Source: Schizochytrium sp. TIO01
Lineage: Eukaryota > Sar > Bigyra > Thraustochytrida > Thraustochytriidae
Direction of reading: 5' to 3'
NCBI GenBank assembly: GCA_004764695.1
Contig: SMSO01000014.1
Coordinates: forward strand, 385,148-449,147
DNA length: 64,000 nt
Numbering within the stretch: the stretch's first letter is position 1; each line of letters starts with the position of its first letter. The notes below the pieces were generated by a model. The model ran no database searches and was not told the DNA's origin. It was given only the letters and a program-made list of their open reading frames with translations. Made by a program: the position numbers and the translations under genes. Shown piece by piece: positions 42,105-53,429 of this stretch.

Positions 42105-44831
42105 TCACTGCTTAAGGCCTCGCCGGTAGTAAACTGATTCCTGCACAGCCTGAAGTGACTGACGAACAGTTGCCAAGCGTTCATCAGAAGCAGACATGTG
42201 CAAGGTGTGAGAGATTCTATCCAAGGAAGCTTGGAGGCGTTCATGAAGGCGCTCAATACGCAGACGCTCTGCTTCCTGACGTCGAAATTCTAAAAGTGCC
42301 GCTTCAGAATAATCGGATGTTTCACTAGACATACGATTCAAACCATGCAGACGATGTGATAACAAGGGAGCAGAATTGTGAGATCGGGCGCTAGCAACAG
42401 CCCATGCTTCAGAGTTCATACCAATATTCACGTTTATAGGATCGACGTGCTGTCGGGTGGGAAGCGAGTCAGGCGAGCTTTCTGCACGTCCAAGAAGACG
42501 ATGGGACCCTTGCAAACCTGTAAATGGTTTAGAAGCAAATGTCGAAGCTTCATACAAGTCGCGAGAGACTGTTCGACTTAAACTATCCCATGTAATACCT
42601 TCATCAGAGTCATCTGGGTGAACTCCACTGATAAGAATACTTTCATCACCAGTCCTGGATTCAGAAAGGTTGCTGGGTTGCCTTAAAAGAGCTTCGACAC
42701 ACTCGCGAGAATTGTTCGACTCTAATTCACAAGCTTCAGCATCTTCGCAATCATCACCTTCGTTACCTCCGTCCAATCGCACGCAATTCGCTACTTCTTC
42801 TTGATCCTCCTCGTCGAAAGTCGTATCTGACACTGGTGTAGTCACATCTCGAGCCTCCTCGGGACGCATGGACTCGCTAGACGTCGACGTGCTCGGTGAA
42901 AGTACATTCTGCTCATCCTGATCTAGAATTGAGCCTGGAGAGACAGCTTCTTCGGAAGTTTCCTTCCCTTCAAGATTTATGTTACTGTGACCGAATGAAC
43001 CCAGAAACCTGTTGAAAAGCATTCCAAGAAGAATACTAATAATTGCAAAAGAAATGAACATAGCAAATCCACGTAGTTCGACCTCGTTGTCAGTAATTAC
43101 TAAAGCTTTCTCCATTCCACTGTCATCCCAAGCGATGGAGTTTTCACCAGATCTAGCGCCTTTGTCTCCTGAGTGAAAAGGGGCTACCCTTCGATCATCA
43201 TTCGTAGAACCAGAGCTTTGGATGTCCCCAGCAGCATACTGAAGTGTCCTGGCCAGGAGTTGCAGGAAATACAGAGAATTTGCTGAAATAAATAAAATAC
43301 CTAAAGACAACTCATGTAGACGCAGAACACGGACTACAGTTGCGATCGCCAGGTCGATCGGCTCTTTGATTGTTTCTGGAAAACTAGCCCAAATAATACG
43401 GTCTGCCACACATCGTAACAGTTGCATACTTCGCATGCCTTGGCGTACAAGAGAGCTTGATGTGAATACTGCACACTCAGTTTTCGCGTTATTAGCAAAT
43501 CTCAAGCTTTGCGAATCAAGCACGCACTTGCGAGCTTTCACAAGGACTCCTTCTACTGTACTGGAGTTATGTGACGGTGGTGTAGACTCAGCACATGTAT
43601 AAGATAAAAGCATGCAGATGCTCATAATTACCAGTAAGAGCATAGCAATGGTTGTGCCCAGGGTTCTGCGCAAATACGCAGGAATAAGAGTAATTCCAGG
43701 GAAGATTCGTGTTCCATTTGACCCATCTATGGAGTTTTCAGACCAACTGCTATTACTACGCTTGTTTTCGCTTTTCTGAAGACTGTTCGATTGCCGTTCA
43801 GAGACAAGAGAAGAATCAGCGGAACCAGGTTCTTTTCCCTCTGAAGCAGGACTTAAGTCTTCTACTGTGCCATCTAAATCACCTGTGTCGCCATCACTCC
43901 GGTTTTCCAGAATATTCAGAGCTTCAAGGTCGCCTTCATCGTCAGAGGAGTAGCCACCGGCCTGGCGTTGTACAAAAGCACTCCAACTTTCCCGAGGGCG
44001 ATGTGCCCTTTTCAAAGCCGCCATACGTTTTGAAGATAAAGCCCGTTTCCTATCCTTAAGTTTATGGCGCTCCAGTGATAGCGCCGAGCACGTTTGTCGT
44101 CGCTGGTGCTGACCTTTGCCAGCGTTTTGTGCATCTGCTGCGTTTGCTGCCGAGAATGCTATTGTATTTGCTGTGCCATTCTGAAAATGTGCATGTCGTG
44201 AGTTCGCGAGCGTTGCAAGTCGCAGTGTTGGTATTCCTGTCTTCAAAGGTTCCGTTGGGGAGTGGTGCTGGTGATACTGCGGTTGACTTTGTGTTTGCAT
44301 TTGGCTCTGGTTTTGGCTTTGGTGCTGCTGATGTTGGTGTTGATTATGGTGTTCCTGATTATTTAATTGTTCCATCTCCAAAACCTTATCAGCTTTTGCC
44401 GTAGCAGTTTTATCACCTTCATTTCTATTCAAGGAGGTGGACTGTGCGAGGCCTTTCCGCATCCCTAGCGATCCCACACGACTTAGTGCTGCCGGCGTTG
44501 ATGATTTGCGCTCCCGCGCTGACCTTTGGACCACCCTCAGGCTTTTGTTAACCTTCATAACCTTTTGAATTTTCTCTTTGAGGTTATGTTTTGCGTACGG
44601 TGCTTTTGACGTGCCTTCATTGCCAGCGTCTGTTTCAACATCTGCGTGATGTCTGCTATTCTTCGCTGAGCGTCGCTTTGACGCAAGTTTCTTGAACCAA
44701 GCCGAGTTTTCTACAGAGACTCTCACTTCACGAAGCACGCCTACGACAAGGCACAACACCAGGAAACCAAGAAGGCCCAGCAAGGCTTTGCCAAGCCCGC
44801 CGAGCACCACGTCCACGTACGAGACGCCCAT
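42105..44831 (-). CDS. Multi-pass membrane protein, unknown, with Gln/His-rich segment
   Basis: 908 residues from ATG 44831. Hydrophobic segments lie near residues 9-33 (GGLGKALLGLLGFLVLCLVV), about 393-412, about 513-532 and about 590-608. The N-terminal cytosolic part contains a basic region and a Gln/His-rich stretch at about 160-190 (QHQHQQHQSQNQSQMQTQSQ). The C-terminal third is acidic and Ser-rich and ends in a coiled-coil-like helix (FRRQEAERLRIERLHERLQA). I recognise no family. It is convergent with the J-domain gene, 270 bp between stops. Confidence 0.6.
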   Translation of the reverse strand: MGVSYVDVVLGGLGKALLGLLGFLVLCLVVGVLREVRVSVENSAWFKKLASKRRSAKNSRHHADVETDAGNEGTSKAPYAKHNLKEKIQKVMKVNKSLRVVQRSARERKSSTPAALSRVGSLGMRKGLAQSTSLNRNEGDKTATAKADKVLEMEQLNNQEHHNQHQHQQHQSQNQSQMQTQSQPQYHQHHSPTEPLKTGIPTLRLATLANSRHAHFQNGTANTIAFSAANAADAQNAGKGQHQRRQTCSALSLERHKLKDRKRALSSKRMAALKRAHRPRESWSAFVQRQAGGYSSDDEGDLEALNILENRSDGDTGDLDGTVEDLSPASEGKEPGSADSSLVSERQSNSLQKSENKRSNSSWSENSIDGSNGTRIFPGITLIPAYLRRTLGTTIAMLLLVIMSICMLLSYTCAESTPPSHNSSTVEGVLVKARKCVLDSQSLRFANNAKTECAVFTSSSLVRQGMRSMQLLRCVADRIIWASFPETIKEPIDLAIATVVRVLRLHELSLGILFISANSLYFLQLLARTLQYAAGDIQSSGSTNDDRRVAPFHSGDKGARSGENSIAWDDSGMEKALVITDNEVELRGFAMFISFAIISILLGMLFNRFLGSFGHSNINLEGKETSEEAVSPGSILDQDEQNVLSPSTSTSSESMRPEEARDVTTPVSDTTFDEEDQEEVANCVRLDGGNEGDDCEDAEACELESNNSRECVEALLRQPSNLSESRTGDESILISGVHPDDSDEGITWDSLSRTVSRDLYEASTFASKPFTGLQGSHRLLGRAESSPDSLPTRQHVDPINVNIGMNSEAWAVASARSHNSAPLLSHRLHGLNRMSSETSDYSEAALLEFRRQEAERLRIERLHERLQASLDRISHTLHMSASDERLATVRQSLQAVQESVYYRRGLKQ

Positions 44832-45005
44832 CTCAGGGCCGTCTAAGCCCTAGCTTGCCGCCAATTTGATTTGCTTTTGCCAATTTGATCGCAGTTTTTG
44901 TCCTGCTCTTTTGTTATCTATGATTTTGTTACTTATTTTTTACTAGGTCATAATCATTTACAATAGTTATTTGTTATACTAGTGAAATATCAATTTCTAT
45001 TGCAC

Positions 45006-45218
45006 TTAGAAGTCAGTGGATGTATTAGCCTGTGCACATAAGCCATTGCCATTGCTTTGCTTCTCAACAGTTGCAGGGCAATTCCTTCGCTGCCACAAGA
45101 TCGCTTGACCAGACTGTCTCTCTCTTCGTCCTTCCATGTCCTTTTCAAGTCTCATTCTTTGCAACTCAAGTTCTTCCCCATATTGTGTGACATTGTCAAG
45201 AGTAGGTATACCTAACAT
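45006..45218 (-). CDS. Possible small helical protein (70 aa)
   Basis: ATG 45218, 70 residues, with a charged helix (EELELQRMRLEKDMEGRRER). It looks coding in composition but has no relative I know. It may be a single exon of a gene whose other exons I cannot place. Confidence 0.3.
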   Translation of the reverse strand: MLGIPTLDNVTQYGEELELQRMRLEKDMEGRRERQSGQAILWQRRNCPATVEKQSNGNGLCAQANTSTDF

Positions 45219-46474
45219 ATATGTGCATACTTTAGTGTGCTTGTTGGGGATTGAAACGCCGCCTTCATTCGGACACGTTTTTGCAAGAAGCTGCTAGAAG
45301 CTAGGGAAGAGGGTGCAGCTGAGCAAAATTTGACGTGGTAGTACTCTGTATTTTGTCTAGTCAAAGTGGTGTATAACCCTTTTGTTTGGTCTGGTAGGGG
45401 GTTATCAGACTACCTGGCAGATTCGTTCAATTTTGACTTTCCTTTCTTTTTGTTTCTTGACAGGTGTGAAAGAACGTTCTTACAGCATTGCCAAATCGAA
45501 ATGCCGCAGAGTAATTATTGTTGTGCTGTCCTCGTCATCGATTTAAGAAAAAGATTATGGATTGACTGCAAAGAATGAATGACTAGACACTGCGTATGCT
45601 TTTCCTATTGTCATCAGAACTTAAATGGCGTGGGACAAAAACGTAAAGGAAAAGCTGGGAGTGGGGATTTCGAACAACGACATATTGCCAAGTTCCGTTT
45701 GGCTGTCGGAGTGTCGAAGTGAACCTGGATATAAGATGCTTTGGTTAATTTGGTATCCAACGTTTATATTCAAAATGTAAACGCTGTTCAGATGTGGGGC
45801 CGGAAAAATATTGTAGTTTTTAAAACAATCGCAAACTTACTGATTAAACACGGATCGCAATAGTTGATGCAAATTACGCATACACACAGTCTCCCGTACG
45901 ATAGATATCTCAAAGAGATTCTATGAGATATCACTGTAAATGCCTGCCACCATGTCTTCGTTTCATGAAAGTATAAAGTAAGAAGCTAGTAGTACCACGC
46001 TTATATTTAATTGACTTTTTTAAAGGGTCTAACTTAACGATCCGTTAAACCAGATTCCTAAAATGAGGCAGCAGTACACACCCAGCTGTTGAAGAAAGAA
46101 GGAAAAAGATGCTGTTGAAGTTCCTGTTAGAACACCGGTGGAGCTCGCAATATTACGCTAGACATATATGTAAATAAAAAATTTAAAAAATAGAACTTGT
46201 GTAATAACTAGAGACTGTTGGAGGCTGTCATGTATTTGTGATTTTCTTCATCAACCAAGGAGTAGCAAAGCAAAGCAAGCTTGTTAGCAATTGTTAAGAC
46301 GACAAACGAGAGCTACGTTGGCGAGGCATGCAACGTGGTTAAATAGGTCGCCCTTCAAAACCTCACACGACTCGGCCTTGCCATCACCTCAAGGTAACCC
46401 AATTTCGTAATCTTTCTTGATAACAGAGATTTAATTTCTGCAAGGTTCTTAAAGTGGTGGAGCCTAGCATTGTG
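45219..46474. other. Intergenic upstream of the DI(E/D)GA-repeat gene
   Basis: 1.26 kb, AT-rich, no supported gene. The promoter of the downstream gene is presumably at its right end. Confidence 0.5.
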
Positions 46475-48097
46475 ATGGCGGATCTCTCGGCTCCCCCCGG
46501 GCGAGGGAAGAACCCGACCAATAGGACAGATGATATTGATGGAGCACAACCGAGATCCAAGTTTGTGTACTCAAATCCAGATTGGAAAGAAGAAATTGAA
46601 GGCTCGCGACCACAGCCTTCTAAGCACCATAAATTTCTCAATAAGCCAGACTCTTTCCAGGTTCGCGACATTGAAGGCGCGAAAGCGAAAAAGAGTCATT
46701 TTCGAACTACGCGTTGCGTAAATCCACTACATCCTGAATATGAACTTCCATCTAGCGAACCTATTGTCTATGAAGAGCCGCGTTTTATTCGGGATTCCTT
46801 TGACGTTTCTGACATCGAAGGCACAAAGACCAGAGTTGCGCGAGAATATGAAACCAGAAATAGCTATGATGTGTCAGACATTGAGGGCACTTCGGCATCT
46901 TGGGCACCTTGGCATAAAATAATGATCCAAAAAGTGCGTGCAAAATACGGGTCAAACAAGATTGATCCCTTACATGTGCGGGACATTACTGAGCAAGGTT
47001 TCAAGTCTCGTCGCAGCGTTGATCCACAAAGGCCTGTATACTTTATTCATGGGAACGAAATTAGAGACTGTGCGCGAGGCACAGCCCCTAGAAAATTGTT
47101 TAAACAATCTGACAACCCGTTCTTCTCATTGCACACGAAAGATATTCACGGTGCCGATGGGGGCTCTGCGAGTGTGTTTCGGAGACTTCGCGTGCATGAG
47201 CGTACTATATTCCGTGATACAAACAAGGTTTCGGATATTTCTGGTGCTACCACGGGTACCTTGCGTCGTGGTCTTCGGTCCAAACGGCAAACGGATCCAC
47301 TGCAACCTAATTATCGGTTCCTTCATGGGGCACACACGCCAACGCCCCCAGAGGACTATGATGATGGTTCTTCTGCTCAAAGTTTTTCATCTTCGCGATC
47401 ACTTAAGAAAAGCACGAGTAAACTATCCATGTCTCATGCAAGCAGTATGAATGCACCGAATGCCGACCTACGAAGCGAAGACGACACTGGTGGTAGTCGC
47501 TCCGCTTATGCAACTCTTTCAAGCCAGAGATCTTCATTTGGACTTCATGATAACGATGATCGTAAAAAAGTCAACTTTTCCCAGCCAGGTTCTGTACCAC
47601 ATGGCAAACAGGCTTCGTACCAAGAAACACATACGTCTCACAATAATAATGGAAATAACAATGAACATGAGCAGCAGGAAGAAAGAAAGGGAGACAGTCC
47701 AACATTTTCTTATCGTAGTTTTCAGTCTACAAATGGGCACGAAAATAATTGCTATGACCAGGACGGACACCAAACTCCCCCAAGCAATGCATCAACTTCT
47801 TCTTCTCGGCCAAAATCTGCAAAGCATTCTCAGAAGGATATCTCAGGTCGAGGTTCCAAAGGGTCATCAAGACGATCTTCTGCACGGGGCAGCGAGAATC
47901 CTTTGTCGGCTCGATCAGCTCCTAGTTCAAGACAGAACAGCTCCAAACCACCACCCATTCCTTTGCACAAAATAAAGAAGCAGAGAAATTCTATCTCGCG
48001 AAAATCGAGCGCTTCATTGCAGTCCCGTCATCAACTTGGGCGACAGGCTGATATCGATTCAGTGCGAGACCTTCCTGAATTTGACGAAGACATATAA
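46475..48097 (+). CDS. DI(E/D)GA-repeat protein, possibly cytoskeletal/flagellar
   Basis: 540 residues; the first ATG is 46475 (MADLSAPPGRGKNP). Residues 15-270 contain about nine spaced motifs of the form (V/D)xDIxGAxx: DDIDGAQPRSK, EIEGSRPQ, VRDIEGAKAKK, VSDIEGTKTR, VSDIEGTSAS, VRDITEQGFKS, TKDIHGADGG, VSDISGATTG. They alternate with DPLxPxY motifs (DPQRPVY, DPLQPNY). Residues 300-540 are Ser/Asn/Gln-rich and disordered, ending acidic. I recall similar spaced DIEGA and NP/DPLxPxY motifs in protist flagellar or microtubule-associated proteins, but cannot name the family. Not an enzyme by appearance. Confidence 0.6.
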   Translation: MADLSAPPGRGKNPTNRTDDIDGAQPRSKFVYSNPDWKEEIEGSRPQPSKHHKFLNKPDSFQVRDIEGAKAKKSHFRTTRCVNPLHPEYELPSSEPIVYEEPRFIRDSFDVSDIEGTKTRVAREYETRNSYDVSDIEGTSASWAPWHKIMIQKVRAKYGSNKIDPLHVRDITEQGFKSRRSVDPQRPVYFIHGNEIRDCARGTAPRKLFKQSDNPFFSLHTKDIHGADGGSASVFRRLRVHERTIFRDTNKVSDISGATTGTLRRGLRSKRQTDPLQPNYRFLHGAHTPTPPEDYDDGSSAQSFSSSRSLKKSTSKLSMSHASSMNAPNADLRSEDDTGGSRSAYATLSSQRSSFGLHDNDDRKKVNFSQPGSVPHGKQASYQETHTSHNNNGNNNEHEQQEERKGDSPTFSYRSFQSTNGHENNCYDQDGHQTPPSNASTSSSRPKSAKHSQKDISGRGSKGSSRRSSARGSENPLSARSAPSSRQNSSKPPPIPLHKIKKQRNSISRKSSASLQSRHQLGRQADIDSVRDLPEFDEDI

Positions 48098-48353
48098 AAT
48101 TGAATTTTCACCTTCCCTCCTTTGTTTGTTAAGAGAAAACAATATTCTATCTTTAGTTCCAAAGCACGAGCATTCTGTATGCTTTGCAACAGTTCATGAG
48201 GTCTGGCCCGTAGAGCAAAAGCAATCCTGAGGTTCACTTTGACTCCAGCATATTACTTCAGGATAAGCGCAAGAAAACAACTGCATAATATTTCTGTCAT
48301 GAGACACTACAATGCTATATCTTAGTGTTTGATTATTGTGTACATACATAATT

Positions 48354-51300
48354 TCAAAATTGTTCTATCTCATCTGAGGAGGCGGGCAAAGAGGCAGAGC
48401 GGGCACGAGCACGACGCCTGTAACGCTTGACCTCTGAGAATATTGTCAAAAGGATGGCCGAGGAAAGACTGAAGCTAAAATACACTTTGAGCGAAAACTT
48501 GGCGAAAAGGGGTTGATCAAATAGCTTGTGGAAGTCAGTCGAATTCCAGTAACCAAAGACCCACCAGCGAATGATCACAAGAGTGAGAAAAAATATCACA
48601 AGTGTACTACAACACCCACTCAAGTTCTCGTCGCGATAACTGAAATAGTTTAACATAAAGTTGCGACTGGCCGCATTTTCTTTGGCTGCGTTGCTAGGAA
48701 TTGAATCCCATACTGTGAATGCTTCCATAAAATACCGAGCAGGTGACATTGAGCACTGCATCTGGATAAAACGTTTGGCATCGTACTCGTCAAGGAGCAA
48801 TGAATCAAGGTCGATTTGACGTTTGTTCGGTGTGTACATGGCAAATACGTGTGTCCACAGTAAATAACCAATCACTAAAACACAGCTTGATTGAAAGTGG
48901 TGTCCACTTAGCACGCACAAAAGTGCTGCTGCCGCCCAACTTGCAATGTGACCAACAAGCACGAGGTAGGTCATTTCAATATGCCGCCGCAAACGGAACA
49001 GTCTAAAGTCGCCTGTTCGAATGAGGAGCGTGATATGAAACATTAAAGCAAAAATATTTGCTGTGAAGAAAGCTTTGAAGACATTGAAAGCCACCATGGC
49101 GTTGTGGTGCGCGCCAAGAACCATACCGGCTTGAGCGGCACGCTTTATAGGAGGCACGTTATCCTGAAAAACAGCCGAGAACGCAGCTAAGGCAGCAACA
49201 CCTACAGACACGAAAAATGCTGCTAGAGCTCGCGCATCCCACGAACCGCTGTATGACCGCACCCACGCGCACACCATGGCCGTAATTAGTGTACTCATAA
49301 CCTCAATAACAAACCCCTGACGTACGGCTGTGCGAGCCAAAACATCAACCCAAAGATATGCCTGCCGGACGAGGCCCGGTTTAGGAACCCGTGGATAGTT
49401 ATGTAAGATGTACTCGCGCTTGCAAATTCGCTTCCTCACAGCACCAAATTGCTCACAGTCTTCTTGACTCGTAACCTGCATTGCTGGGGAAGATCTTCCG
49501 TAAAAAGCAGTCGACTCGTCACTTTCCACCAAAGAACGCCAAATCATTGGCAAAGTAGGTCTATCACCACACCGAGTTTCATCCTTACCCTTTCCCTCCG
49601 TACTCATATAGTCAAAACTAACAGAATAGTCGTGCCAGCTCTTGTTGCTTGCATCTAGCTTAAAGCGATCTGCGACCATATCTGCATATGGGCACATATT
49701 GGGAGGATAAGGCACACTTCCAGCGAGGACATCTAGTAAATATTCCGGAGTTGTCATTCTTGTTTCCTCCGCACGCGGTGCTACATCGAATCCCATCACC
49801 GAAAAGGCACGCACGACATCTTTGCGAGGTCCAACATATACTGCCTGCCCTTGCTGCAAAAGAACAAGGTTATCCAGCAGCTCAAAGACACGGGTGGAGG
49901 GAACATGCAGAACGATGACGATGGAAACGCCCTTTTTGTCAACAATCTTTCGTAAACGGCGGGCTAGCTTAAATGCAGCAGCTCCATCCAGGCCACTCGT
50001 GGGTTCGTCCATGACAAGAACACTGGGATTTGTAATTAGTTCTAGACCAATGCTCACACGTTTCTTCTCTCCTCCGCTCAAGCCACGATTCACAAGCCCG
50101 CCAATCCGTTCATGCCGGATGTGATGTAAATCGAGCAGCGACAAGGTTTCCTCAAGTGCTTCCTTGCGTTGAGCTTCAGTATAATACCATGGAAGGCGCC
50201 AGGATGCACTATGAAGAAGGCTTTCTTCCACAGTGAGTTCTTCCATGAGAGCATCCTTTTGTGGAACATAACCTACACGGTCGAGGATAACATTCAGAGA
50301 TTGCCGTTCACCGTTCAGATACACATCACCTAAGGCTCGATCACAGAGTCGATCACCACGCCCTAAAAGTTGATAGGCTAACGTCGATTTGCCTGCCCCT
50401 GACGGGCCCAGAACGCCTGTAATTTGTCCTGCGGGAAGGTGTCCAGTGATATTGTGCAGAATTGGATAGAGGTGGTCTGACACTTGGCATCCTACTCGGT
50501 CAAACGAAATCTCAATAGGAAGCACAATGTTATCTTCGTACATGGCTGTATGAATATCCTGCGTTGGGTCGCGAGGCCCAAAGAGGAATTCGTCTTCAGT
50601 TACGGTACAAATAAAACAGGCCAACGCTGTTCCCATAACGAGCGCCAGAACAACGTGGGGTCGTGGGAAGATCCCAACATGGCCTTTAGGCCCAAAAAAC
50701 TCCTGCATTACAGAAAGACGTGCATTCTTCTCTGTGGATCTGTTTCGAACGGAGTTCACCATAGAGTTACGCACATAAGATACTGGGAAAATAAGAAAAT
50801 CCACAAAGAGGACGAGCAGAAACCATAAGAGCAGAACTACCAATCGTAAAATACAAGCGACCACGCGGTAGCCCAAGTGATAAATATACAAAGTCCATGA
50901 GCGCGATATATCTTCTCCGTTCGCACCGTTGTGAAGCGGATCTGTGCACTCGTCCTGTGATCTGTCCATATCATCATCACTCTCGTATATTTCATCGTCC
51001 CCCCAGTCATCGTCTACCACACTGCTGATATCATCTTTTGCATTTCGTGATTCGGGTTGAATAGGAGGGGCCTGGGCAGAATGCCCCGCACGAAGAGCCT
51101 CTAGCTGGGCCAATAGTTCTGCGCGCTCTCGTTCAAGCTGTTCGCGGATGGCAATTTCTTCTGCCGATGGTTCTTCATCATCGTCTAAATCATCGTCCCA
51201 TTCATCTTCCTCATCAATTTCGTCTTGGTGTCCGTCTTTGTCAAAGTCCCCTTCTGCGTCACTTTCATCAGAGTGGTTCTCGCTTTCACCAGCAGAGTCT

Positions 51301-51395
51301 ACAAAATAGGCGCCTTCCTCGCCATCCTCATCTGCAGAATCTCTAGAGCTACCTCGCCTCACGTCGCGAAGATCATCTCGTGAGTACGAGGACAT
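48354..51395 (-). CDS. ABC transporter, subfamily G (half-size, with N-terminal TM extension)
   Basis: 1,013 residues from ATG 51395. Order: an acidic N-terminal region (about 1-160), two hydrophobic segments (about 165-205 and 245-265), a nucleotide-binding domain (about 290-530), then a TM domain (about 690-1000). Walker A is GPSGAGKST (about 328), the signature LSGGEKKRVSIG, Walker B LVMDEPTSGLD, and the switch His in IVLHVPS. NBD before TMD and the LSGGEKKR signature place it in ABCG (White/WBC). Half-transporters dimerise and export lipids, sterols or pigments. The TM-bearing N-terminal extension resembles plant ABCG24/28-type proteins. Substrate and partner unknown. All catalytic motifs look intact. 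Confidence 0.93.
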   Translation of the reverse strand: MSSYSRDDLRDVRRGSSRDSADEDGEEGAYFVDSAGESENHSDESDAEGDFDKDGHQDEIDEEDEWDDDLDDDEEPSAEEIAIREQLERERAELLAQLEALRAGHSAQAPPIQPESRNAKDDISSVVDDDWGDDEIYESDDDMDRSQDECTDPLHNGANGEDISRSWTLYIYHLGYRVVACILRLVVLLLWFLLVLFVDFLIFPVSYVRNSMVNSVRNRSTEKNARLSVMQEFFGPKGHVGIFPRPHVVLALVMGTALACFICTVTEDEFLFGPRDPTQDIHTAMYEDNIVLPIEISFDRVGCQVSDHLYPILHNITGHLPAGQITGVLGPSGAGKSTLAYQLLGRGDRLCDRALGDVYLNGERQSLNVILDRVGYVPQKDALMEELTVEESLLHSASWRLPWYYTEAQRKEALEETLSLLDLHHIRHERIGGLVNRGLSGGEKKRVSIGLELITNPSVLVMDEPTSGLDGAAAFKLARRLRKIVDKKGVSIVIVLHVPSTRVFELLDNLVLLQQGQAVYVGPRKDVVRAFSVMGFDVAPRAEETRMTTPEYLLDVLAGSVPYPPNMCPYADMVADRFKLDASNKSWHDYSVSFDYMSTEGKGKDETRCGDRPTLPMIWRSLVESDESTAFYGRSSPAMQVTSQEDCEQFGAVRKRICKREYILHNYPRVPKPGLVRQAYLWVDVLARTAVRQGFVIEVMSTLITAMVCAWVRSYSGSWDARALAAFFVSVGVAALAAFSAVFQDNVPPIKRAAQAGMVLGAHHNAMVAFNVFKAFFTANIFALMFHITLLIRTGDFRLFRLRRHIEMTYLVLVGHIASWAAAALLCVLSGHHFQSSCVLVIGYLLWTHVFAMYTPNKRQIDLDSLLLDEYDAKRFIQMQCSMSPARYFMEAFTVWDSIPSNAAKENAASRNFMLNYFSYRDENLSGCCSTLVIFFLTLVIIRWWVFGYWNSTDFHKLFDQPLFAKFSLKVYFSFSLSSAILLTIFSEVKRYRRRARARSASLPASSDEIEQF

Positions 51396-51539
51396 CTTGA
51401 GGTACCTCGAGCTCTGTTTCCTCGGTCTCCAGCCTAGTGGATGCGAAGTTTAGAATGAATAAGATTGCCAAGGTGCCGTGCGAAATATGATGGATGATGA
51501 TAGGCCCATCTTGTTGGCGATTATTCTTCATCTATACAC

Positions 51540-51568
51540 ATATATGTATATGTATATGTATATATAAA
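51540..51568. repeat. TATATG/TA-rich microsatellite
   Basis: Runs of ATATATGTATATGTATATGTATATATA about 145-175 bases upstream of the ABCG start codon. Confidence 0.7.
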
Positions 51569-53180
51569 TTTTCTTAAAAATATATATAGTACAGGGCTAG
51601 GAATAGCATATGCACTACTAGTACGTAGGGGGGACACCTTGCCCACTGCTATTATTGTAACATTTTCTGAAACAATAGCGAGCATTGCCATCCATGATAA
51701 ACATGTAGAAGACAACGATATAAATTCGGCACGCTTGCTGGACATCGCATTAGCTTTAAACTGGGATGCTTTGGCTTACAATCTTGCCTTTAAGCTTCAC
51801 TTGACCGGTGGAAGGCTTGCATGTAGTGAACCGTTCTAACTTATCAGTCAACAATTTATTGAACAAATCAAAGTTATTCCCAGACCTAATATCTGAGGAG
51901 TGAGCTTATCCTGCAAAGCGTGCTCTTGCATCCCTGAAATCAGAATCCTACTCTGGCCAGAAGTAATTTCGCATGTCTAATCCGAAGCTGTTCTTTAGCC
52001 GTTTATATGTAAACCAAAGTCCGGGCTATCTGGGCATCTTGAGCTTAAACCGGGTGGCCCGTCCGTATTTGCTCGCTTTATATAAGACCATGGCTTGATT
52101 GGAAACGCCATGGTGCCAGAACAAAAATACTGTTATGCTATGGGAGTCATCTGTCTCGGACCTCTAGGTGAGTCAATTGGTCATCAATCCCACGCAGAGT
52201 GGCCAAACCTCACTTCCCTTTTCTGAGCTTCTCTATCTCTTCCTGGGAGGTCCAAATACAACCTTTCCTCCATCTGACTTGGAACAATCCTTTAAATGTC
52301 TACTCCTAATCCCACATTTCGAGAGCTCAAGCAGAGCTTGGTCTCGTTTTTGAGGAATCCAATTCACAAAGCCTGTAAAAGCTTGACATGTAATACTATG
52401 CCGTACCCACCCTCTAGGAGCTAAGATGCCACCCTTAGCTTTCTGCCTAAATAGCCTCTACCCACCTCGTGCCAAGTCCTACTTGCTTCGTTACAGGAAA
52501 AAACCGTTCCCATTTCGCGAGATTATCTCGCAGGTTCTCTCTTTAGCTGCGCGGGGTGGCATATAAACTACAGCAGCATGCCACCAAGCTCGCTATTTCT
52601 GGCTTCTAGCAGGCTTATGAGCAGTCTTGAGCTTTGCTGGCGCACGCTATTTTTATCTCAAGCCAATAGTATATCAAAGCCCTTTCCTTTCTGCTCTTCA
52701 CTCTACGAGTATCACTGAAAAAAAAAATAAAATAAAAAAATATATATATCGGTGCATAATAGTACATTATGAACTACTTCAAAGTAACTCTTTTCTTTTA
52801 TGTTTATAATAATGGATCCTCTTATTATCCTTATGCATAAGTGGCGTCTAGCCACCTTTTCTTGATTTTTTATTAAAAGTCCTTCTTTTCAATTACCAAT
52901 ATTATGGGTTCTGGGAAACCATTTCACAGACTTTAAACGTCAACTCAAGGTTTGTTTATCATCGATAAATCCAAGGACTTTCTCGAGCGTGACTCTGGCA
53001 GAGCGAATACAACAGAGACAAGGATCTCTCTCGTGCTCCCAGCACTGCCTTCGACAAAGCTAGCTACCTGGCAGGTACCCTTCAAGGGAAACAAGGGACC
53101 TTCTACACTCTTCATTCTTATTAATTCCAGGTTGCTAATCAATACTATTAATTGGTGTCTATTCATAGATATATTCATTG

Positions 53181-53307
53181 AATTAAAGTAAACTAAAGTA
53201 AACTAAAGTAAACTAAAGTAAACTAAAGTAAACTAAAGTAAACTAAAGTAAACTAAAGTAAACTAAAGTAAACTAAAGTAAACTAAAGCAAACTAAAGCA
53301 AACTAAA
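53181..53307. repeat. 10-bp minisatellite (AACTAAAGTA)n
   Basis: About 12.7 head-to-tail copies of AACTAAAGTA. The first has a single mismatch (AATTAAAGTA) and two near the end carry GCA instead of GTA. It is AT-rich and abuts no ORF. Confidence 0.95.
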
Positions 53308-53429
53308 TAGTACATATTGCTTCTATTACTACTACCAACATTCATACACTATCGCCAGCAGCCACTCCTACTACCCTTCTACCCTTTACCATACCCCTCC
53401 CTCAGCTGCTAAGCCGCTACCTGTCCCGT

